Of a stretch of DNA of 5,533 nucleotides, positions 1-5,323 are shown piece after piece. The stretch is from assembly GCA_947253615.1 (NCBI GenBank), contig CAMYAA010000093.1:1-5533 (forward strand), in the 5' to 3' direction. The DNA comes from an uncultured Sutterellaceae bacterium. Lineage in GTDB: Bacteria > Pseudomonadota > Gammaproteobacteria > Burkholderiales > Burkholderiaceae_F. The notes below the pieces were generated by a model. That model was given only the letters and a program-made list of their open reading frames with translations. It had not been told where the DNA came from and did not search any database. Each line of letters begins with the position of its first letter. The first letter of the stretch is position 1. Made by a program: the position numbers and the translations under genes.

Positions 1-46
1 TACACACTGCATATCGTCGGCAGCGTCAGATGTGTATAAGAGACAG
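1..46. other. Illumina Nextera i5 adapter (non-genomic contamination)
   Basis: This stretch is synthetic library sequence, not genome. Bases 1-5 (TACAC) match the end of the P5 flow-cell adapter. Bases 6-13 (ACTGCATA) match the Nextera i5 index known as S506/N506. Bases 14-27 (TCGTCGGCAGCGTC) are the Read 1 tail. Bases 28-46 (AGATGTGTATAAGAGACAG) are the 19-bp Tn5 mosaic end. Native sequence starts at 47. Read on the minus strand, the adapter adds the peptide tail LSLIHI and a stop (TGA at 28-26) to the neighbouring gene; this is a known signature of untrimmed Nextera adapter in predicted proteins. The identification rests on recalling the standard adapter sequence, which is matched exactly. 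Confidence 0.98.
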
Positions 47-775
47 CGTCACGGTTTCAAGACGCGCATTTTCCTTATTCTTATCCAAGAACTTGATCTT
101 GGAGTTAAAGGTAAAGTCCGCCAAGCTCGCGATTTGTGGGCCTTGACGTGCGAGTAAATCCTTCGCCGTTAAGGTCAACGTGGTATCGGTGCTCTTGAGC
201 GAAATGGGGCCCGAGGCGATTTTTTCCTTCGAAGGGGTTTCCATGCTGAGCTTGTCGAGCGTTAAATCCGACTTCGTCACCAAGTTCGTATCGGTATTCA
301 CGACGGACTTCCAGGTGAGCTTGCCGATTTGCATATGACCCGAGGGTTCATTGATGTCGATGGGGTTGAGCGTCCAATCGATCGCGAGGTCTTTACTAAA
401 GACGCTCGAGGTGAAACGCACTTGGTCCTTCACTTCGACGGGTTGCTGTAACCCACGTTGGAGTTCCGCCAATAAGGGGCTCTTAGGATCCAAGGACAAT
501 TGCGTGTTGATGTTTAACCCAAAGCTCGTGGAGCCCTTCCATTGGAGGGCGAGCTTTTGACCGTCATAAACGTCAATGGACACATCACGCCCAAAGAAAT
601 GAGGATTGCTCACGTTGACGCGAAGGAATTCCCCTTTGGCCATCGTGTTCACTTGCGATTCAAAATGCTTGACTTCTTGATCAAAGACCTTGCCTTCTTG
701 GTAGACGAGCCCTAAATAGGCTGCGCCTAACACAATCACAACGCCACCGAGGCTGATGACTTTGGTATTTGCCAT
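47..775 (-). CDS. DUF945/YdgA-like membrane-anchored protein, 3' end missing (longer copy)
   Basis: 243 native codons are visible, starting at ATG 775 (MANTKVIS). The 3' part is lost because the contig ends in adapter. Residues about 4-22 form one hydrophobic segment (VISLGGVVIVLGAAYLGLVY), an uncleaved-looking signal anchor. The rest is polar and beta-rich, with motifs such as FFGRDVSIDVYDG and DLAIDWTLNPIDI, so a periplasmic location is likely. The short N-terminal anchor, the following Gln/Glu-rich helix and the repeated beta-type segments resemble the DUF945 (YdgA) family, whose members are roughly 500 residues and functionally ill-defined. This is family resemblance by eye, not a search. 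The start at 775 is preferred over an in-frame ATG at 805 because GGAGAG lies at 784-779, just upstream of 775, whereas no good ribosome site precedes 805. The first 99 codons and the leader are duplicated exactly upstream. The promoter candidate at 1195 is not, so this copy would be read as a second cistron. Confidence 0.65.
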
Positions 776-825
776 GTTCTCTCCGAAATTAACGAAAGAG
801 CTCATGAGCCGCTAGGCTTGAGCTC
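479..825. repeat. Tandem direct repeat, copy 1 (347 bp, period 343)
   Basis: Base-for-base identical to 822-1168 when read through both copies. It covers the first 99 codons of the YdgA-like gene, its ribosome site and the leader. Identity breaks at 478/821 on the left and 826/1169 on the right. The copies overlap by GCTC at 822-825, so the repeat unit is 343 bp with 4 bp of microhomology at the junction. No inverted terminal repeats, transposase or target-site signature is visible, so this is not an insertion sequence. Confidence 0.97.
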
Positions 826-1118
826 TTAGGATCCAAGGACAATTGCGTGTTGATGTTTAACCCAAAGCTCGTGGAGCCCTTCCATTGGAGGGCGAGCTTT
901 TGACCGTCATAAACGTCAATGGACACATCACGCCCAAAGAAATGAGGATTGCTCACGTTGACGCGAAGGAATTCCCCTTTGGCCATCGTGTTCACTTGCG
1001 ATTCAAAATGCTTGACTTCTTGATCAAAGACCTTGCCTTCTTGGTAGACGAGCCCTAAATAGGCTGCGCCTAACACAATCACAACGCCACCGAGGCTGAT
1101 GACTTTGGTATTTGCCAT
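789..1118 (-). pseudogene. Truncated 5' duplicate of the DUF945/YdgA-like gene
   Basis: A 109-codon frame starting at ATG 1118, with its own GGAGAG site at 1127-1122. Its first 99 codons are identical to the start of the longer copy: the membrane anchor plus the first part of the periplasmic region, up to LSLDPKS. At the duplication junction (822-825) the frame runs into the duplicated leader, adding SLAAHELFR-like residues before TAA at 791-789. That stop lies 13 nt before the ATG of the longer copy, so the two could be translated in series from one mRNA. Read this way it is a membrane-anchored fragment without most of the domain, probably non-functional. It may not exist in the organism at all if the duplication is an assembly artefact. 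Collapsing the repeat restores one normal gene with its promoter and a leader of about 65 nt. Confidence 0.65.
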
Positions 1119-1168
1119 GTTCTCTCCGAAATTAACGAAAGAGCTCATGAGCCGCTAGGCTTGAGCTC
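822..1168. repeat. Tandem direct repeat, copy 2 (347 bp, period 343)
   Basis: Second, identical copy of 479-825, directly abutting it. The absence of any substitution means the duplication is either very recent or technical. The copy ends at 1168, before the TATAAT at 1195-1190, so the leader and coding start were duplicated but not the promoter. Confidence 0.97.
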
Positions 1169-1428
1169 CTGTTTGTTATTGATCTCTTGATTATATATGG
1201 GTTTGCGTAGCGCTTTGAGCGTTCTCGGGCCTTGGACATTTCGCGATAAACCCCGAGGGGGCCTTGGGCGCGGGCGGAGTTCCCTGATTTTTTAGTCCCC
1301 TTTAAAGCCCGTGCGCCTTGGGCTAGTGCGTAAACGCTCCGATGGGGCTAGGGCTAGAGCGGGCATCTCCTGGCAATCTCACCCCCTAAAAAAGAAAATA
1401 TTTTGTAGCAATTGCGTGGTCAAGCCCT
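1169..1428. other. Divergent intergenic region between the YdgA-like gene and clpB
   Basis: No convincing gene was found in this stretch. Apart from the minus-strand promoter candidate at 1190-1218, it holds three direct GCCTTGG repeats (1229-1235, 1261-1267, 1315-1321; the last two extend to GCCTTGGGC), three GGGCTAG heptamers (1320, 1345, 1351), a short palindrome CGCTTTGAGCG (1211-1221), an AT-rich tract at 1387-1404 and the palindrome GCAATTGC (1408-1415). These could be regulator sites between two divergent promoters, but none matches an operator I recognise. A GTG-started frame from 1311 into clpB has no ribosome site or recognisable protein content and is dismissed. Confidence 0.5.
1190..1218 (-). 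promoter_or_regulatory. Candidate promoter for the YdgA-like gene
   Basis: On the minus strand a perfect -10 box TATAAT lies at 1195-1190. A weak -35 candidate (TCAAAG, 1218-1213) stands 17 bp upstream. Transcription would start near 1183 and give a leader of about 65 nt before the ATG at 1118. The -10 box overlaps ACCCATATAT (1202-1193), the same 10-mer that forms the -10 region of the divergent clpB promoter. The weak -35 suggests either an activator or another sigma factor. The position upstream of the gene and outside the duplication fits its role as the only promoter for both copies. Confidence 0.45.
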
Positions 1429-1456
1429 CTTGGTTTTTGAGCTTTTGTACCCATAT
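1429..1456 (+). promoter_or_regulatory. Sigma-32-like heat-shock promoter of clpB
   Basis: The -35 element CTTGGTT (1429-1435; consensus CTTGAAA) and the -10 element ACCCATAT (1449-1456; consensus CCCCATNT) are separated by 13 bp, the spacing typical of RpoH promoters. The -10 element differs from consensus only at its first base. The expected start site is about 1463-1466, giving a leader of about 72-75 nt. An overlapping sigma-70 reading is possible (TTGGTT 1430-1435, then an ATATAT-type -10 around 1453-1458), which would allow basal expression. clpB is a classical RpoH target in proteobacteria, so the position supports the call. Confidence 0.7.
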
Positions 1457-1469
1457 ATCCATTAACACA

Positions 1470-1490
1470 GAGTGCCGTACCAAGGCACTC
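1470..1490 (+). promoter_or_regulatory. 5'-UTR stem-loop of clpB mRNA
   Basis: GAGTGCC (1470-1476) and GGCACTC (1484-1490) form a perfect 7-bp stem with a 7-nt loop, only about 5 nt from the predicted transcript start. Part of the loop and right arm (CCAAGG, 1480-1485) can pair instead with CCTTGG at 1494-1499, so two folds exclude each other. The ribosome site lies 30 nt further on and is not covered by either fold. A role in mRNA stability is therefore easier to support than a thermosensor. Confidence 0.5.
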
Positions 1491-1537
1491 CACCCTTGGC
1501 AGAAGAGATCTGCGGGTGATGAAAGGAGACTAATAAT

Positions 1538-4132
1538 ATGCGTCAAGATAAATTAACCACCAAATTCCAAGAAGCATTGGGTGCGGCTCAATCGTTAGCG
1601 TTGGCTAACGACAATGCTTACATTGAACCGGTGCATTTGGCTTTGGCGGCAGTGGAAGACAGTGACGGCGTGTGCCGTAGTATTTTGGAACGCGCGGGCG
1701 TGAATGTCGCGCGCTTCAAACGTGATTTGAAAGAAGCCATTGATCGTTTGCCCAAAGTGAGTGGTAACGGGGGCGATGTGCAAATTTCGCGTGATTTAAT
1801 CAGCTTATTAAATCTCACGGAAAAGGCCGCGATGAAGCGCGGTGACGAATACATCTCCACGGAAATGCTTTTATTGGCCTTAGCGGAAGAAAAGGGCGAG
1901 GCGGGGCGTATTGCTCGCGAATGCGGGTTAGAACTCAACACCGTGGAAAAGACGATTCAAGCGGTGCGTGGCTCGGCCACGGCGGACAATCCCGATGCGG
2001 AAAGCCAACGTGAAGCCATTAAGAAGTACACCGTCGACTTAACGGAACGTGCCCGTTTGGGTAAGCTCGATCCGGTGATCGGCCGTGACGACGAAATTCG
2101 TCGTACGATGCAGATTTTGCAACGTCGTAGCAAGAATAACCCCGTTTTAATTGGGGAACCCGGCGTGGGTAAAACCGCCGTGGTTGAAGGGTTGGCTCAA
2201 CGTATTGTGAACAACGAAGTGCCTGACTCTTTGCGTGGCAAACGAGTTTTGTCGCTCGATATGGCGGGCTTGATTGCCGGGGCTAAATTCCGTGGTGAAT
2301 TCGAAGAACGTCTCAAAAACTTATTGAAGGAAATCACGGACCAAAACGGTCAGATCATTCTCTTTATCGACGAAATCCATACGATGGTGGGCGCCGGTAA
2401 GACTGAAGGTTCGATGGATGCGGGCAATATGCTCAAACCCGCGCTCTCCCGTGGTGAACTCCATGTGATTGGCGCGACGACGCTCGACGAGTATCGTAAG
2501 TACGTCGAAAAGGATGCGGCCCTTGAACGTCGTTTCCAAAAAGTGATGGTGGACGAACCCAGTGTGGAAGATACCATTGCGATTTTGCGTGGCTTACAAG
2601 AACGCTACGAAGTCCATCATGGCGTGGAAATTACGGACCCGGCCATTGTGGCGGCGGCCGAATTGTCTCAGCGCTACATCACCGATCGTTTCTTACCAGA
2701 CAAGGCTATTGACTTGATCGACGAAGCGGCGGCGCGTGTGAAGATGGAAATCGACTCCAAGCCTGAAGCACTCGACAAGCTCGATCGTCGTTTGATCCAG
2801 TTAAAGATCGAACGTGAAGCGATGAAAAAAGAAACGGACGATGCTTCGAAGAAGCGCTTAGAAGCCATTGAAGAAGAAATCGAACGTTTAAGTCGCGAAT
2901 ACGCCGATCTTGAAGAAGTCTGGAAGAAAGAAAAGAGTGAAGCCTTAGGCGCCAAGAGCGTGCGTGACGAAATCGATCAAGTCCGTCGTCAGATGGACGA
3001 ATATCGTCGTAAAGCACAGTACGATAAGCTCGCGGAATTGCAGTACGCAGTCTTACCGAAACTCGAAGAACGCTTGAAGAAGGCCGAAGCCGCTGAAGAA
3101 AACGGGCATGGTCGTCCGACCCTTTTACGTACGAGTGTGGGGGCCGAAGAAATTGCTGAAGTCGTCTCTCGCGCGACTGGGATTCCCGTTTCGAAGATGA
3201 TGGAAGGCGAACGTCAGAAGCTCTTACATATGGGCGAAGCGCTCGAAAAACGCGTGGTCGGCCAGGAAGAAGCCGTCAAACGCGTGGCCGAAACGATTTT
3301 GCGCTCGCGTGCGGGCTTGTCCGATCCGAACCGTCCTTACGGTAGCTTCCTCTTCTTAGGGCCCACGGGCGTTGGGAAGACCGAATTAACGAAGGCACTT
3401 GCACAGTTCTTGTTTGATACGGAAGATGCAATGGTCCGTATCGACATGAGCGAATTTATGGAAAAGCACAGTGTCGCGCGTTTGATGGGGGCGCCTCCGG
3501 GGTATGTCGGTTACGAAGAAGGCGGTTATTTAACCGAAGCTGTGCGTCGTAAACCTTATGCCGTGATCCTTTTGGACGAAGTGGAAAAGGCGCACCCGGA
3601 CGTGTTTAACGTCTTGCTGCAAGTGCTCGACGATGGTCGTATGACCGACGGTCAGGGCCGTACGGTGGACTTTAAGAACACTGTGATTGTGATGACGAGT
3701 AACCTCGGCGCTCAGGAAATCCAGGAGATGATTGGCGAAAGTCATGACAAGGTGAAGGCGGCCGTGATGGACGAAGTCAAAGAACACTTCCGTCCGGAAT
3801 TCATCAACCGTATTGATGAAATCGTGGTCTTTAACGCCTTAGGTCAAGACGCGGTTCGTCGCATTGCGAAGATTCAAATCGATCGCTTGGCCGATCGTGT
3901 GTTAGCGCAAGGTATCGAACTCAAGGTCGAAGATTCGGCCTTGGATGAAATCGCCAAGGTGGGCTTTGATCCTCACTTCGGGGCACGTCCTTTGAAGCGT
4001 GCGGTTCAAGAACATCTTGAAAACGGCTTGGCTCGCCTCTTGTTAGAAGGCAAGGCCGCTCCCACGGATACAGTGAAAGTCTCCGCTAAGGATGGCGTCA
4101 TTCACTTTGATGTGGAAAAGCTAGCGAACTAA
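1538..4132 (+). CDS. clpB: ATP-dependent chaperone ClpB (Hsp100 disaggregase)
   Basis: 864 residues, normal for ClpB (E. coli 857). It is a cytoplasmic hexameric AAA+ machine that, with DnaK/DnaJ/GrpE, threads proteins out of heat-induced aggregates. Domains in order: N-terminal Clp repeat domain (about 1-145, opening [14 protein letters not shown]); NBD1 with Walker A GEPGVGKT (K212) and Walker B FIDEIH (E279); a long coiled-coil M-domain (about 410-525) that separates ClpB from ClpA and contacts DnaK; NBD2 with Walker A GPTGVGKT (K614), Walker [10 protein letters not shown] (E681), pore-loop GYVGYEEGG (Y656), FINRIDE arginine finger and sensor-2 GAR (R817). All catalytic residues are intact. 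The NBD1 pore loop reads AKFRG, with Phe at 251 where E. coli has Tyr, a conservative change. No ClpP-binding IGF/IGL loop is seen, consistent with a refolding rather than degradation role. The ATG start is supported by AAAGGAG at 1522-1528, 9 nt upstream. The gene appears monocistronic, with a heat-shock promoter upstream and an intrinsic terminator downstream. Confidence 0.98.
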   Translation: MRQDKLTTKFQEALGAAQSLALANDNAYIEPVHLALAAVEDSDGVCRSILERAGVNVARFKRDLKEAIDRLPKVSGNGGDVQISRDLISLLNLTEKAAMKRGDEYISTEMLLLALAEEKGEAGRIARECGLELNTVEKTIQAVRGSATADNPDAESQREAIKKYTVDLTERARLGKLDPVIGRDDEIRRTMQILQRRSKNNPVLIGEPGVGKTAVVEGLAQRIVNNEVPDSLRGKRVLSLDMAGLIAGAKFRGEFEERLKNLLKEITDQNGQIILFIDEIHTMVGAGKTEGSMDAGNMLKPALSRGELHVIGATTLDEYRKYVEKDAALERRFQKVMVDEPSVEDTIAILRGLQERYEVHHGVEITDPAIVAAAELSQRYITDRFLPDKAIDLIDEAAARVKMEIDSKPEALDKLDRRLIQLKIEREAMKKETDDASKKRLEAIEEEIERLSREYADLEEVWKKEKSEALGAKSVRDEIDQVRRQMDEYRRKAQYDKLAELQYAVLPKLEERLKKAEAAEENGHGRPTLLRTSVGAEEIAEVVSRATGIPVSKMMEGERQKLLHMGEALEKRVVGQEEAVKRVAETILRSRAGLSDPNRPYGSFLFLGPTGVGKTELTKALAQFLFDTEDAMVRIDMSEFMEKHSVARLMGAPPGYVGYEEGGYLTEAVRRKPYAVILLDEVEKAHPDVFNVLLQVLDDGRMTDGQGRTVDFKNTVIVMTSNLGAQEIQEMIGESHDKVKAAVMDEVKEHFRPEFINRIDEIVVFNALGQDAVRRIAKIQIDRLADRVLAQGIELKVEDSALDEIAKVGFDPHFGARPLKRAVQEHLENGLARLLLEGKAAPTDTVKVSAKDGVIHFDVEKLAN

Positions 4133-4165
4133 GTCGAGCATGCCTCTTCTCTCTGGAGAAAGACG

Positions 4166-4185
4166 GGCCCTAGGTGGGTAGGGCC
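4166..4185 (+). other. Hairpin downstream of clpB, no U-tract
   Basis: GGCCCTA (4166-4172) and TAGGGCC (4179-4185) form a perfect 7-bp stem with a 6-nt loop, 33 nt after the clpB stop. It is followed by TGGATGG rather than a run of T, so it is unlikely to terminate by itself. It may protect the 3' end of the mRNA. A weaker stem (TTCTC 4147-4151 / GAGAA 4156-4160) precedes it. Confidence 0.4.
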
Positions 4186-4218
4186 TGGATGGACCTTGAG
4201 AGGGTGTGCGGCGTGAGG

Positions 4219-4253
4219 AAGGGAGAGTTTGAGTGGCTCTCCCTTTCGTTTAT
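4219..4253 (+). terminator. Rho-independent terminator of clpB
   Basis: AAGGGAGAG (4219-4227) pairs perfectly with CTCTCCCTT (4237-4245) around a 9-nt loop. The stem is followed by a T-rich run, TTTCGTTTATT (4244-4254 overlapping the stem end). It lies 87 nt past the clpB stop, with no gene between, and fits an intrinsic terminator closing the clpB transcript. Confidence 0.8.
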
Positions 4254-4352
4254 TGGGGAGGGCACGAGAACTCTGCCTGCGTGTAAGCCCTAAGGGCCCA
4301 CGCGCTCACCGTTAAGACTCGAGAAAACAAAGTTTGCGACAATACTCACCAA

Positions 4353-4370
4353 GCCTCAGAGTAGTGAGGC
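4353..4370 (+). other. Short hairpin upstream of the exported-protein gene
   Basis: GCCTCA (4353-4358) and TGAGGC (4365-4370) form a perfect 6-bp stem with a 6-nt loop, about 50 nt before the GTG start at 4422. No T-run follows. It could be a leader structure or a dyad operator; nothing in the sequence decides. I could not place a convincing sigma-70 promoter in 4255-4421. Confidence 0.35.
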
Positions 4371-4387
4371 GTTGACCTTAAAACGAC

Positions 4388-4414
4388 GATTTCTCGCGCA
4401 GAGAAATCCGGGAG
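4388..4414 (+). promoter_or_regulatory. Leader hairpin abutting the ribosome site of the exported-protein gene
   Basis: GATTTCTC (4388-4395) and GAGAAATC (4401-4408) form a perfect 8-bp stem with a 5-nt GCGCA loop. The stem ends one base before the ribosome-binding site GGGAG (4410-4414), which itself stands 7 nt before the GTG start. Such a position could limit or modulate ribosome access, or the same dyad could be a DNA operator. The hairpin is seen directly; the regulatory role is inferred. Confidence 0.5.
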
Positions 4415-4421
4415 CAAGAAA

Positions 4422-5204
4422 GTGACCAAGCTTACGACCTTACTGGGCGCCACGACGTTGGCGTTATCCCTTTTGACTTCCCCCGCCCACGCCGCGGAAC
4501 AACCCAATATTGTGCAGGCTTTAATGAAATGCGACGCGACGTACTTTCAAGCCTTAGCCCAAGAAAAGCGCATTCCTGAGGCGTTAAAAGTTCAAAATAA
4601 AGATCAGGCCTATTTCAAAATCGCTCATCATCCCCTCGATGTGATCAAATTCGATAAGCCCTTATCGATTGATGGGTTGACCGTGACGGGCGCCGTGTTT
4701 AATGACTCCGTCTTACGTTACTTTGGTATGCCCGAAATGCACAGCTATTTCTGGGGCTTGTTGGTGAAGGACGATTTCGAAACGACCTTGACGAAGTTAA
4801 AGCAAAACTGGGACGTGTTGGATATCAATCATCAACGTGCCGCGTTGCCGCTCGTGAATCGTAAAGTGGGCGCTCCCGTTTGGGAAAGCTTTAAGCGTCC
4901 TGCCGATCGTCGCGTGCCGGACATGGGCGTGGCCGAAAAGGGATTTAACGTCATGCCCTACGGTAAGGAAACGATGCTCTTTTGCGCGCTTCAGAGCGCA
5001 GGGGCCCCCGACGAAGGGATTTTGTCCACGACGCGTCCTGACCTCCTCTTCGGGGATAAGGAAATCACCATTGTGGAACCGTTAGATGACCATAATCGTC
5101 CTCACGTGGATACCGATGGGAAGAACCTTCGCACGGGTAAAGCTAACGTCCCTGACGATATGAAAAACCCCGCTCAAGCGACGAAAACGCCAAGCGCCAA
5201 ATAA
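4422..5204 (+). CDS. Exported (periplasmic) protein of unknown function
   Basis: 260 residues, starting at GTG 4422 with GGGAG 7 nt upstream; no better start is nearby, and the signal peptide begins directly at this codon. Residues 1-24 are a classic Sec signal: MTK, hydrophobic core (LLGATTLALSLLTS), then PAHA with a predicted signal peptidase I cut before A25. There is no lipobox Cys. The mature part is soluble, with only two cysteines (C37 in MKCDAT, C188 in LFCALQ), which could form a disulfide. Aromatic and turn-rich stretches include YFGMPEMHSYFWGLLVKDDF (about 100-119). The tail (about 222-260) is polar, Asp/Asn/Lys/Pro-rich and probably disordered. I do not recognise the family. It stands alone: clpB ends with its own terminator upstream, and a bidirectional terminator separates it from convergent putP. 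Codon use matches clpB, so it looks resident rather than acquired. Confidence 0.85.
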   Translation: MTKLTTLLGATTLALSLLTSPAHAAEQPNIVQALMKCDATYFQALAQEKRIPEALKVQNKDQAYFKIAHHPLDVIKFDKPLSIDGLTVTGAVFNDSVLRYFGMPEMHSYFWGLLVKDDFETTLTKLKQNWDVLDINHQRAALPLVNRKVGAPVWESFKRPADRRVPDMGVAEKGFNVMPYGKETMLFCALQSAGAPDEGILSTTRPDLLFGDKEITIVEPLDDHNRPHVDTDGKNLRTGKANVPDDMKNPAQATKTPSAK

Positions 5205-5216
5205 GGCACTGACGCC

Positions 5217-5271
5217 TTAACGCAAAAAAGGACCGAATCAACCTTTGTCGTTGACGGTCCTTTTTCGTTAA
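5217..5271. terminator. Bidirectional intrinsic terminator between the exported-protein gene and putP
   Basis: A long imperfect stem: TTAACG (5217-5222) with CGTTAA (5266-5271), AAAAAGGACCG (5225-5235) with CGGTCCTTTTT (5255-5265), and TCAAC (5238-5242) with GTTGA (5250-5254), around a 7-nt loop. Small CA and AA bulges on the left arm interrupt it. About 22 base pairs in all. The A-run on one side and T-run on the other give a U-tract on either strand. It starts 12 nt after the stop of the plus-strand gene and lies about 50 nt past the putP stop, as expected for convergent genes sharing a terminator. Confidence 0.9.
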
Positions 5272-5323
5272 AGAGGAGGCGTTAAGCGAGAGCCTTCCCC
5301 CCACACAGAGAAGTGTTTGAGGT

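Noticed and set aside
28..46. Transposon end (natural Tn5/IS50 element)
   Set aside because: The 19-bp mosaic end is directly joined to the synthetic Read 1 tail and an index, which occur only in Nextera libraries.
351..560. Plus-strand frame opposite the YdgA-like gene
   Set aside because: A shadow of the minus-strand coding sequence with no ribosome site or recognisable protein. The real gene's hydrophobic anchor and family-like motifs lie on the other strand.
479..1168. Insertion sequence or other mobile element as the cause of the repeat
   Set aside because: The repeat unit is simply the gene's own 5' region. There is no transposase, no terminal inverted repeats and no target-site duplication beyond the 4-bp GCTC overlap.
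1231..1258. Second sigma-32 promoter (CTTGGAC ... CCCCGAGG)
   Set aside because: The -35 half is acceptable, but the -10 lacks the CAT core after the C-run, and it is nearly 300 bp from clpB.
1311..1556. 81-codon plus-strand frame overlapping the clpB start
   Set aside because: It begins at GTG with no ribosome site, spans the predicted clpB promoter and leader, has a low-complexity Arg/Lys/Ser-rich sequence, and runs into clpB out of frame.
4372..4400. Sigma-70 promoter using TTGACC at 4372-4377
   Set aside because: At 16-18 bp spacing the -10 position falls in GCGCAG-type sequence within the hairpin loop, with no TATAAT-like hexamer.
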